The notes under the pieces were generated by a model. It was not told where the DNA came from. It made no database searches and saw only the letters and a list, made by a program, of their open reading frames with translations. A stretch of DNA of 6,371 nt from Gemmobacter sp. Lineage in GTDB: Bacteria > Pseudomonadota > Alphaproteobacteria > Rhodobacterales > Rhodobacteraceae. Made by a program: the position numbers and the translations under genes. The DNA is taken from NCBI GenBank assembly GCA_030656535.1, contig JAUSPL010000346.1:1-6371 (forward strand), given 5' to 3'. Shown in pieces: positions 1-5,728 of this stretch (positions within the stretch are counted from its first letter, which is position 1; every line of letters begins with the position of its first letter).

Positions 1-1039
1 CGGCAATTGCAGCTTCAACCTCCAGATAGTCGTCGGTAATCAGGGCTTCTACGCCGAAGTCCTTTGCCAGCTGCCGGATGGGGCGGGCCATTTCGCGGTT
101 GAAACAGCCAAGGCCAGCCACCTCGAAGCCCATCTCGTCGCGGGCAATGCGGGCGGCGGCGGCGACATGCGTTCCGTCTCCGAACAGGAATACGCGTTTG
201 CCGGTCAAATACGTGCTGTCAACGCTGCGGGTCCACCACGGCAGACGCAGGCGGGAGGTGTCTGCTTGCACTGGCAGCCCGGTAATGCCCGATACTTCGG
301 CCAGAAAGTCTCGGGTTGCCCCGACTCCGATCGGGACGATCTTGGTGTAGGGCTGTTTGAAGTTCGTCTCTAGCCAGCGCGCGGAGCTTTCGGCGTGTTC
401 GGGATACATCAACACGTTGAAATGTGCGGCCCCCAAACGGGAAATGTCGGACGGTCGCGCGCCCATGGGCCCGATCACATTCACACCGATACCCATATCC
501 GCCAAAAGAAGGGAAACTTCGGTTATGTCGTCGCGGTGGCGAAACCCTAATGCTGTGGGGCCGATCAGGTTGGCGGTGATCTTCTCGGTTCTGACCGTGG
601 GCTTCGCCAGATGGCGCACGATCTGCAAGAACGTCTCGTCCGTGCCGAAGCCTTCCTTGCGCTGATAGCTGGGCAGATCCAGCGGGATTACTGGGATACC
701 AAGGTCCATGCTTGCGGCAAGGCCGGCAGGGTCGTCCTGGATCAGTTCTGCGGTACAAGACGCGCCGACAATCAGTGCCTCGGGTGCAAACCGGTCGACG
801 GCGTCCTTGCAGGCGGTCTTGAACAAGGTGGCCGTGTCACCGCCAAGGTCGCGGGCCTGAAATGTCGTGTAGGTGACCGGCGGACGATGGTCGCGGCGTT
901 CGATCATGGTAAACAGAAGGTCCGCATAGGTATCGCCTTGTGGGGCATGCAGAACATAGTGCAGCCCTTTCATGCCCGTGGCGACGCGCATCGCACCGAC
1001 GTGCGGCGGGCCTTCGTATGTCCACAAAGTCAGCTTCAT
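1..1039 (-). CDS. bchB: BchB, light-independent protochlorophyllide reductase subunit B (partial, C-terminus outside window)
   Basis: BchB is a catalytic subunit of dark-operative protochlorophyllide oxidoreductase (DPOR). With BchN it forms the N2B2 core that reduces ring D of protochlorophyllide to chlorophyllide, using electrons from the BchL Fe-protein. The frame is open from the start at 1039 to the left edge, giving 346 residues of a protein usually a little over 500, so the C-terminal third is missing. It begins MKLTLWTYEGPPHVGAMRVA. Asp36 (in APQGDTYAD) sits exactly where the unusual aspartate ligand of the shared 4Fe-4S cluster is known. Asp274 (in SRLRLPWWTRSVDSTY, residues 262-277) matches the residue reported as a proton-donor candidate in Rhodobacter BchB. 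Cys95 lies in the conserved GASCTAEL. A GGAGG Shine-Dalgarno (1047-1051) lies 7 bases before the ATG, which overlaps the bchN stop as ATGA. bchH would be expected next, beyond the window. Identity is very secure; only the far end is unseen. Confidence 0.97.
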   Translation of the reverse strand, partial: MKLTLWTYEGPPHVGAMRVATGMKGLHYVLHAPQGDTYADLLFTMIERRDHRPPVTYTTFQARDLGGDTATLFKTACKDAVDRFAPEALIVGASCTAELIQDDPAGLAASMDLGIPVIPLDLPSYQRKEGFGTDETFLQIVRHLAKPTVRTEKITANLIGPTALGFRHRDDITEVSLLLADMGIGVNVIGPMGARPSDISRLGAAHFNVLMYPEHAESSARWLETNFKQPYTKIVPIGVGATRDFLAEVSGITGLPVQADTSRLRLPWWTRSVDSTYLTGKRVFLFGDGTHVAAAARIARDEMGFEVAGLGCFNREMARPIRQLAKDFGVEALITDDYLEVEAAIA

Positions 1040-2328
1040 ACCGCTGCCTCCATTGAAGGGGCGAGCGGGGCCAAAAGGGCGCGGCGACGCAAGGGGCGGG
1101 CGAAAAGCGCGGCAAGATCGCCAGCTTGTTCATAGAAGTGCACCGGGGTGAAGACCAACTCGATCGCCCACTTGGTGGCCATGCCCTCGGCCTCCAACGG
1201 GTTCGCAAGGCCGAGGCCGCAAACGGTCAGATCAGCGCGGGCAGCGCGGGCCCGGGTCAATTGCTTGTCGACATCCTGACCTTCCGAGATGATCGGGCCT
1301 TCGGCCAGCAACGCAAGTTCGGGCAGCAGCAGATCACGATGCAAGAAGGGGGTGCCGACCTCGATGGCCGACATCCCGCATTCGCGTGTCAAGAACCGGG
1401 CAAGCGGAATTTCAAGCTGGCTGTCGGGGAAGAAAAAGACCGACTTGCCCGCCAGGGCCGGTGCGGCCGCAGCTATGGACTTTTCGGCGCGGGCACGTGG
1501 GGCAGACGTGACTGCATCGAACACATGCTGCGGGATATCGAATTCGGTTGCGATGGCTTGCAACCAAAGGGTTGTTCCCTCTGCGCCAAAGGGGAAGGGC
1601 GCGGGAATATGGCGGGCGCCTCTGCGAACAAGGGCGGCATGGGTATCGCCTAGGAAGGGCTGCACCAACGCAAATACGGTGTTTGGGCCGACTTTGGGCG
1701 CATCGGCGGCGCGGCGGGCGGGCAGGCATTGCACCCCACTGATACCCATGGCCGAAAGAAGCGCAATTGCCTGATCCTCTACGACGTCCGGAAGCGCGCC
1801 AACGATCAACAGGTCGCGCACCGGGGTTTCTGCAAGGGCAGGAACCATCGCGGCCAGGCAGGCATCCTCGCCCTGGGTAAAGGTCGTTTCGATTCCCGAG
1901 CCAGAATAATTCAGCACGCGGACGTGTGGCGCATGCTGGGCGCTCATCCGTTCTGCTGCGCGGTGGAGGTCAAGTTTGATGACTTCCGACGGGCAAGAAC
2001 CGACCAGGAATAGCTGACGGATGTCAGGCCGACGTGACAGAAGCCTTGCGACCTCGCGGTCAAGCTCGGCCTGCGCATCGACCAGACCGGCAAGATCCTT
2101 CTCTTCCAGAATTGCGGTACCAAAACGGGGTTCGGCAAAAATCATGACCCCAGCGGCCGACTGCAGAAGGTGCGCACAGGTCCGACTGCCAACGACAAGA
2201 AAGAACGCGTCCTGCATTTTGCGGTGCAACCAGATTATGCCCGTCAGTCCGCAAAACACCTCTCGTTGGCCGCGTTCCTTGAGAACCGGAGTATTGGTAC
2301 AGCCGAGGGAGGGTGTCAGGGCGGTCAT
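1036..2328 (-). CDS. bchN: BchN, light-independent protochlorophyllide reductase subunit N
   Basis: BchN is the other catalytic subunit of DPOR and pairs with BchB in bacteriochlorophyll synthesis without light. The 430-residue protein is full length for the family. The three cysteines known to hold the 4Fe-4S cluster are all present at the standard numbers: Cys26 (REVFCGLTG), Cys51 (GSRTCAHLL) and Cys112 (VGSCPSEVI). Together with Asp36 of the neighbouring BchB the 3Cys-1Asp cluster site is complete. The conserved NYSGSGIETTFTQGED block is at residues 140-155. The agreement in cysteine numbering supports the ATG at 2328. That ATG overlaps the bchF stop by 4 bases (ATGA), and the bchN stop overlaps the bchB start in the same way, so translation is probably coupled along bchF-bchN-bchB. 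Its own upstream sequence has only a weak GGCGG-like ribosome site. No frame damage is seen. Confidence 0.97.
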   Translation of the reverse strand: MTALTPSLGCTNTPVLKERGQREVFCGLTGIIWLHRKMQDAFFLVVGSRTCAHLLQSAAGVMIFAEPRFGTAILEEKDLAGLVDAQAELDREVARLLSRRPDIRQLFLVGSCPSEVIKLDLHRAAERMSAQHAPHVRVLNYSGSGIETTFTQGEDACLAAMVPALAETPVRDLLIVGALPDVVEDQAIALLSAMGISGVQCLPARRAADAPKVGPNTVFALVQPFLGDTHAALVRRGARHIPAPFPFGAEGTTLWLQAIATEFDIPQHVFDAVTSAPRARAEKSIAAAAPALAGKSVFFFPDSQLEIPLARFLTRECGMSAIEVGTPFLHRDLLLPELALLAEGPIISEGQDVDKQLTRARAARADLTVCGLGLANPLEAEGMATKWAIELVFTPVHFYEQAGDLAALFARPLRRRALLAPLAPSMEAAV

Positions 2329-2813
2329 GCGCGCACCGCCTGATCCAGCCGTGCGAGACGCAGCTTTCTTAGGAACTGCGCTGCGTTGATGACGTAACTA
2401 AGGTAGGCCGAAAGGGCCAGGACCATCAAGCCCATGGGGGACATCGCGTCTGCCAAAAGTGCCAGAATATAGGCGGAATGCAGGGCGATCACGGCAAAGC
2501 TGAAAACATCCTCCCAGTAGAATGCAGGTGCCAGAAGGTACTGCCCGAACACTTCCTTTTCCCAGATCGCACCAGTCACCATGATAAGATAGAGAAGCGC
2601 TGTCTTCACGATGATCGAGATTGTCGCAGCACCGTAGCCGTCGCCGGTCATCATGAAGCGAACGACCAGTATCAACGAAATGCCGAAGGCCACAAACTGC
2701 ACCGGTGCAAGGATGCCTTGGACCAACGTCCACTTGGTGGCGTCGCGCCTTGCACGTTCTTGGGCTGTGTAAAGCGGCTGTCGAGCAGAGCGATTTGAGT
2801 GATTCGTTGGCAT
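2325..2813 (-). CDS. bchF: BchF, 3-vinyl bacteriochlorophyllide hydratase
   Basis: BchF hydrates the C3 vinyl group of (bacterio)chlorophyllide to a hydroxyethyl group, a step toward the 3-acetyl group of bacteriochlorophyll a. The 162-residue protein has the family's typical length and N-terminal block (PLYTAQERARRDATKWTLVQ, residues 13-32). It has four hydrophobic segments, at about 29-54, 61-83, 102-122 and 126-146, which fits an inner-membrane protein. The conserved IWEKEVFGQYLLAPAFYWED motif lies at 83-102, between the second and third segments. This is the first gene of the minus-strand operon and lies 3' of a PpsR operator and promoter. The ATG at 2813 is the only sensible start because the next in-frame Met codons are inside the first hydrophobic segment. 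The ribosome site is weak (GAAAG about 8 bases upstream). The gene ends in an ATGA overlap with bchN. Confidence 0.96.
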   Translation of the reverse strand: MPTNHSNRSARQPLYTAQERARRDATKWTLVQGILAPVQFVAFGISLILVVRFMMTGDGYGAATISIIVKTALLYLIMVTGAIWEKEVFGQYLLAPAFYWEDVFSFAVIALHSAYILALLADAMSPMGLMVLALSAYLSYVINAAQFLRKLRLARLDQAVRA

Positions 2814-2846
2814 CGGGTTGCTTTCACGGGACGTATCCTGAGAGCA

Positions 2847-2876
2847 ATCCTAGCCCCGCGATTCTAAATGTGTCAA
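2847..2876 (-). promoter_or_regulatory. Predicted bchF operon promoter
   Basis: On the minus strand TTGACA (2876-2871) is a perfect -35 hexamer. It is followed after 18 bases by TAGGAT (2852-2847), which matches the -10 consensus at 4 of 6 positions. Transcription would start near 2840, about 27 bases before the bchF ATG. The -35 hexamer is one arm of the PpsR-type palindrome at 2871-2888, so bound repressor would block RNA polymerase. This arrangement is known at bch and crt promoters controlled by CrtJ/PpsR. The elements are read directly; their activity is inferred. Confidence 0.6.
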
Positions 2877-2891
2877 TTAAAACTTACACAT
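2868..2891. promoter_or_regulatory. PpsR/CrtJ operator 1 (bchF-proximal)
   Basis: TGTCAATTAAAACTTACA (2871-2888) fits the PpsR/CrtJ recognition pattern TGT-N12-ACA. Perfect symmetry extends outward to ATGTGT (2868-2873) and ACACAT (2886-2891), giving 6-base arms around an AT-rich 12-base centre. It overlaps the -35 element of the predicted bchF promoter. The right side departs from the stricter TGTC-N10-GACA form (TACA instead of GACA), so intrinsic affinity may be lower than at operator 2. The regulator itself is encoded in the same window. Confidence 0.8.
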
Positions 2892-2900
2892 ATTTGGTTG

Positions 2901-2906
2901 ACACAT
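2901..2906. promoter_or_regulatory. Possible extra PpsR half-site beside operator 1
   Basis: ACACAT at 2901-2906 repeats the right arm of operator 1 (2886-2891) exactly 15 bases downstream, the same step that separates the TGT and ACA of operator 1. It is preceded by TTG, so TTGACA is formed at 2898-2903. No acceptable -10 element lies 16-18 bases beyond it on the plus strand, so a promoter there is unlikely. It may be a third half-site for the repressor or a chance repeat in AT-rich DNA. Confidence 0.3.
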
Positions 2907-2962
2907 TCCGCGCTGGATCCCGTGAGGACACAGTTTCTGCTGCAAAAATATAAACCTATTAC

Positions 2963-2974
2963 TGTTTAGAAACA
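2963..2974. repeat. Short perfect palindrome in the bchF-aerR intergenic region
   Basis: TGTTTAGAAACA has perfect 5-base arms around AG. It contains TGT and ACA but with a 6-base rather than a 12-base spacing, so it does not fit the PpsR rule. It lies between the two operators. It could bind another regulator or be chance; I cannot assign it. Confidence 0.3.
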
Positions 2975-3014
2975 TGGCCTTGAAGATGTGAGCCCAGTTG
3001 CTTACAATGAGAGA

Positions 3015-3032
3015 TGTCAATTTGCTTTGACA
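3015..3032. promoter_or_regulatory. PpsR/CrtJ operator 2 (aerR-proximal)
   Basis: TGTCAATTTGCTTTGACA is a perfect match to the strict PpsR/CrtJ consensus TGTC-N10-GACA, with 6-base arms TGTCAA and TTGACA around TTTGCT. Its right arm doubles as the -35 hexamer of the predicted aerR promoter. Its centre is 144 bases from the centre of operator 1. CrtJ is known to bind cooperatively to separated palindromes, so joint occupancy with looping is possible. It predicts that PpsR controls aerR and, if co-transcribed, its own gene. Confidence 0.85.
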
Positions 3033-3055
3033 ACATGGTGGACCTATTGGAGAAT
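3027..3055 (+). promoter_or_regulatory. Predicted aerR(-ppsR) promoter
   Basis: TTGACA (3027-3032) is a perfect -35 hexamer with a 17-base spacer to GAGAAT (3050-3055), which matches the -10 consensus at 4 of 6 positions. A start near 3062 would give a leader of about 70 bases before the chosen aerR ATG. The -35 lies within operator 2, so repression by PpsR is expected. The assignment is inferred from sequence only. Confidence 0.5.
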
Positions 3056-3121
3056 TACCTGCAAGGATGACCCCGATCGTGCTGACATATTCAGGATGCG
3101 GTTTTGCGGGCGCCCCGTTGC

Positions 3122-3125
3122 GGAG
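3122..3125 (+). promoter_or_regulatory. Ribosome binding site deciding the aerR start
   Basis: GGAG lies 8 bases before the ATG at 3134. The alternative in-frame ATG at 3104 has only AGG directly abutting it, too close to act. This favours the start at 3134. Confidence 0.6.
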
Positions 3126-3133
3126 CCGGTCCC

Positions 3134-3925
3134 ATGAAGGAGTTTCAGCCCCTCAAGCAGTCTGGAACCTTGAGCGGCGATACGTCTGGGGTCAGTTATT
3201 TTGCATCCCAGGTGGTATCGTTGTTGGCGCACCGCAACGCCAGATCCATGGTGGAGCCGCGAGAGTCGCTTTTGACAGGGCTGATTGCCGCATCCCTGTC
3301 AGGGTCCAAACCGGCCTTTACCGAATTGTTGGGCGAGGTGAGACGGGCACGGGTCAGTCTGGCGGCCTTGGCGGATGTCTATATCCCGCTGGCCGCGCGA
3401 CGGATGGGCGAGGCTTGGCACGACGACGAAATGTCATGGATAGATGTCACGATTGGCGTCGGCAGGTTGCAAAGCCTGTTGCGCGAGATCGGGGCGGCTT
3501 GGGTTGCGGATCAGGCCGGCGATACGGGGCACGGGACGGTGATGCTGATCGTGCCGGATCGCGAGCAACACACCTTGGGGCCACTGGTTGCTACGGGGCA
3601 GATGCGCCGCTATGGGGTTTCAGTCTGCTTAAGAATTGCTCCGAGCCTCCACGAGCTGCGCAGCCTGATGGCAGCAAGGCAATTCGACGGCGTGATGATA
3701 TCTGTGGCAACCAAAGAAAAGCTCGATCCCGTCAAGAAAACAGTACAATTCTTGAAGACCGTGATGAGCAGGCCAATCCCTATCATCGTCGGAGGGGCGG
3801 TTATGTCAAAAGTGGAGGATCCTGCTTCATGCACCGAAGCTGATTTTTCCTCTAATGATATCGGCGCTGCTCTGGAGGTCATGGGCCTTAAGTTCGACGC
3901 CTTTTGCGTGCTGAGGCGCGCTTAA
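3134..3925 (+). CDS. aerR: PpaA/AerR-family cobalamin-binding antirepressor
   Basis: PpaA (Rhodobacter sphaeroides) and AerR (R. capsulatus) are cytoplasmic regulators that bind cobalamin and modulate PpsR/CrtJ repression of photosynthesis genes. The chosen start gives 263 residues. A helical N-terminal part leads to a B12-domain signature: AARRMGEAWHDDEMSWIDVT (87-106), then a Rossmann-like fold starting at VMLIVPDREQHTLGPLVA (136-153). His146 in EQHTLG matches by motif the histidine described as the cobalamin ligand in AerR. VGGAVMS (219-225) and EADFSSND (235-242) are the later fold motifs. It lacks the BLUF flavin domain of AppA. It stands just upstream of ppsR (53-base gap) and is divergent from bchF, the conserved setting for this family. 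The start at 3134 is preferred for its GGAG site; 3104 (10 residues longer) and 3248 (internal Met39) are alternatives. The protein could equally be named ppaA. Confidence 0.9.
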   Translation: MKEFQPLKQSGTLSGDTSGVSYFASQVVSLLAHRNARSMVEPRESLLTGLIAASLSGSKPAFTELLGEVRRARVSLAALADVYIPLAARRMGEAWHDDEMSWIDVTIGVGRLQSLLREIGAAWVADQAGDTGHGTVMLIVPDREQHTLGPLVATGQMRRYGVSVCLRIAPSLHELRSLMAARQFDGVMISVATKEKLDPVKKTVQFLKTVMSRPIPIIVGGAVMSKVEDPASCTEADFSSNDIGAALEVMGLKFDAFCVLRRA

Positions 3926-3978
3926 CTAACCGTTGTCCCGAACGCACGGGTGAGCGGCAAAAATGGCGATGGTCCCAA

Positions 3979-5394
3979 GTGAACACTGATACGATACATT
4001 TCCTGACGGGCATCAAGATGCCGCCGATCGATCCGGAGCTGTTGTCCGAGATCGTGTCGACGGCTGCCGATATCTCTTTGTTGCTATCCGCCGGCGGCAA
4101 AATCGCAGCGGCGATGGTCAATCCGGTGCATTCGGCGTTTGGCCGGGTGGACGACTGGGTCGGGCGGCCGGTGTCGGAAATCGTGACCGATGAAAGCTTT
4201 GAAAAGCTGAGCAAGCGACTGGAGGCGATCAGTCGGCCCGGGTCGCGTTCCTTGGCCGTCGAACTCAACCATCGCGACCAATCGATGTGGGAGTTTCCGG
4301 TCCGATATTCGATGCACAATATCGGAAAGGACAAGTCCATTCTGATGCTGGGGCGCGACATGCGGCCCGTGGCCGAAATGCAACAGCAACTGGTCATGGC
4401 CCAATTTGCGCTGGAACGCGATTATGAAGCCCAGCGTGAGATGGACACGCGCTATCGTGTTCTGATGGAGGCGACGCGCGACGCGGTCGTCCTGGTGTCC
4501 ATGAACAACGGTCGCATCGCGGACCTTAACGCGGCGGCTGCGGTGATGCTGGGCGGATCACGTCAGGACCTGTTGGGAGCAGCCATTGCGCAAGAGTTCG
4601 AGGGGCGTCGACGCGGCGAGTTTCTGGAAAGCCTGTCGAACATAGCCTCTGCCGATGCGGTCAGTCCAGTCGAACTGGTCGCGCGGAGGTCGCAGCGCAA
4701 GGTTCGGGTGATCCCAAAGCTGTTTCGCGCCGCCGGTGAGCGGCTGATGCTGTGCCGTATCGAGGCGCCAGAACTGGCCAATTCGCCCAACAGCGAACTT
4801 AGCGAGAACCTGGAGCGTCTTTTCCATGAAGGCGTGGATGCCGTGGTTTTTCTGGATCAGGATGGCATCATATCATCGGGGATTGATGCGTTTCTGAAGT
4901 TGACAGACAGCACGCATCTGGCAAACGTGCGCGGGCGATCACTTGCGGATTTTCTGTCGCGGGGTGGTGTCGATCTTCGGATACTGTTGGACAATGCGCG
5001 GCGTGCCCGGCAGCTGCGTATGTATGCGACGCGGATACGAAATGAATTCAAAGGTGAAATTGCCGTCGAGATATCGGCAACATTTCTGAATGACCGCCCG
5101 AAGCCCGGATTTGGCTTGGTCGTTCGCGACGCAAGTCGGTCCGAAATGCTGCGCAGGCCGGGGTTTTCTGCAGGTGATGATGGCATGCGCAGTGTTATGG
5201 AACTTGTTGGGTCATCCGCGCTCAAGGACATCGTTGCCGAAACAACCGACGTTGTGGAAAAGATGTGCATCCAGACGGCCATTGACCTGACGCGAAACAA
5301 CCGGGTGGCGGCAGCGGAAATGTTGGGGCTATCCCGGCAATCCTTGTATGTGAAGTTGCGCAAATTCGGTCTGCTGAGCAAAGATGACGAATAG
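3979..5394 (+). CDS. ppsR: PpsR/CrtJ, redox-responsive photosynthesis gene repressor
   Basis: PpsR/CrtJ is the aerobic repressor of bacteriochlorophyll, carotenoid and light-harvesting genes and binds TGT-N12-ACA. From the GTG at 3979 the protein has 471 residues, close to the family's usual 464-470. An N-terminal PAS-like domain (STAADISLL, 27-35; VELNHRDQ, 94-101) leads into a glutamine-containing linker helix (EMQQQLVMAQFALERDYEAQ, 133-152). PAS1 follows from about 158 (RQDLLGAAIAQEFEGRRRGE, 195-214), then PAS2 from about 276, then a FIS-type helix-turn-helix (NNRVAAAEMLGLSRQSLYVK, 440-459). There are only two cysteines, Cys259 and Cys430, which match the redox-active pair of PpsR/CrtJ. 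No ATG fits well. The frame is open upstream to an ATG at 3904 inside aerR, and the ATG at 4018 would remove the family's N-terminal block. GTG at 3979 is therefore the best guess, though its ribosome site is weak. It is probably co-transcribed with aerR and ends 25 bases before a hairpin. Confidence 0.95.
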   Translation: MNTDTIHFLTGIKMPPIDPELLSEIVSTAADISLLLSAGGKIAAAMVNPVHSAFGRVDDWVGRPVSEIVTDESFEKLSKRLEAISRPGSRSLAVELNHRDQSMWEFPVRYSMHNIGKDKSILMLGRDMRPVAEMQQQLVMAQFALERDYEAQREMDTRYRVLMEATRDAVVLVSMNNGRIADLNAAAAVMLGGSRQDLLGAAIAQEFEGRRRGEFLESLSNIASADAVSPVELVARRSQRKVRVIPKLFRAAGERLMLCRIEAPELANSPNSELSENLERLFHEGVDAVVFLDQDGIISSGIDAFLKLTDSTHLANVRGRSLADFLSRGGVDLRILLDNARRARQLRMYATRIRNEFKGEIAVEISATFLNDRPKPGFGLVVRDASRSEMLRRPGFSAGDDGMRSVMELVGSSALKDIVAETTDVVEKMCIQTAIDLTRNNRVAAAEMLGLSRQSLYVKLRKFGLLSKDDE

Positions 5395-5419
5395 GATCAA
5401 GATCCCGACCTGGCCCACA

Positions 5420-5445
5420 AAGGCGCCTGATGCTTCAGGCGCCTT
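5420..5445 (+). terminator. Hairpin terminator after ppsR
   Basis: Perfect 11-base arms (AAGGCGCCTGA at 5420-5430 and its complement at 5435-5445) enclose a TGCT loop, 25 bases after the ppsR stop. The T-tract is weak (TTATCTCC), so it may act with Rho or mainly protect the transcript end. The symmetry makes it a potential terminator in both directions; the minus-strand side also has only a short T run. Confidence 0.75.
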
Positions 5446-5728
5446 ATCTCCGGCAAGCCGGGGTCAGGAGGCCGCCTCTTTGGCGCATCAAAGCTGCCCT
5501 GAGCCGTTTGCTGCTGACTGACGGATCGGGCGTTGGGCTGATACTTCGCTGACGTCCTTACACGAGGTCCGCAATATTTTGGACTTGGGTGCGATTCCGG
5601 GGCGGCTCTTTCGGGCGCCGATGCGCCGGACCACCGCTCAACGGACGCAGACCAGCTATCGGAGTGACGCCTTGCGCGCGCCTGGTCAGGAACGGATTGT
5701 CGTGACCTCCATCGGCACTTGCCGCTGC
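5446..5728. other. Stretch without a recognised gene
   Basis: I recognise no gene here. Several frames are open by chance in this GC-rich DNA, including one on the minus strand across 5397-5834 that antisenses the SulP remnant. None gives a familiar protein or a good ribosome site. There is a small CCGG-CAAG-CCGG palindrome at 5450-5461. The promoter and N-terminus of the ancestral SulP gene may have lain here, but nothing clear remains. Confidence 0.5.

Noticed and set aside
219..758. Long frames overlapping bchB, bchN, aerR and ppsR on the opposite strand or other frames
   Set aside because: All lie inside genes identified with high confidence and show Arg/Pro-rich shadow composition without family motifs or ribosome sites.
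2898..2926. Plus-strand TTGACA at 2898-2903 as a third promoter
   Set aside because: No acceptable -10 hexamer occurs 16-18 bases downstream (CGTGAG region), so it is better read as a possible operator half-site.
2987..3006. Third TGT...ACA pair as a PpsR site
   Set aside because: The spacing between TGT (2987-2989) and ACA (3004-3006) is 14 bases rather than 12, and the flanks are not symmetric.
5580..5612. tRNA or tmRNA-like fragment around GGGTGCGATTCCGGGG
   Set aside because: It resembles a T-arm at first glance, but the stem does not pair correctly around a 7-base loop and no acceptor or anticodon arm is found nearby.
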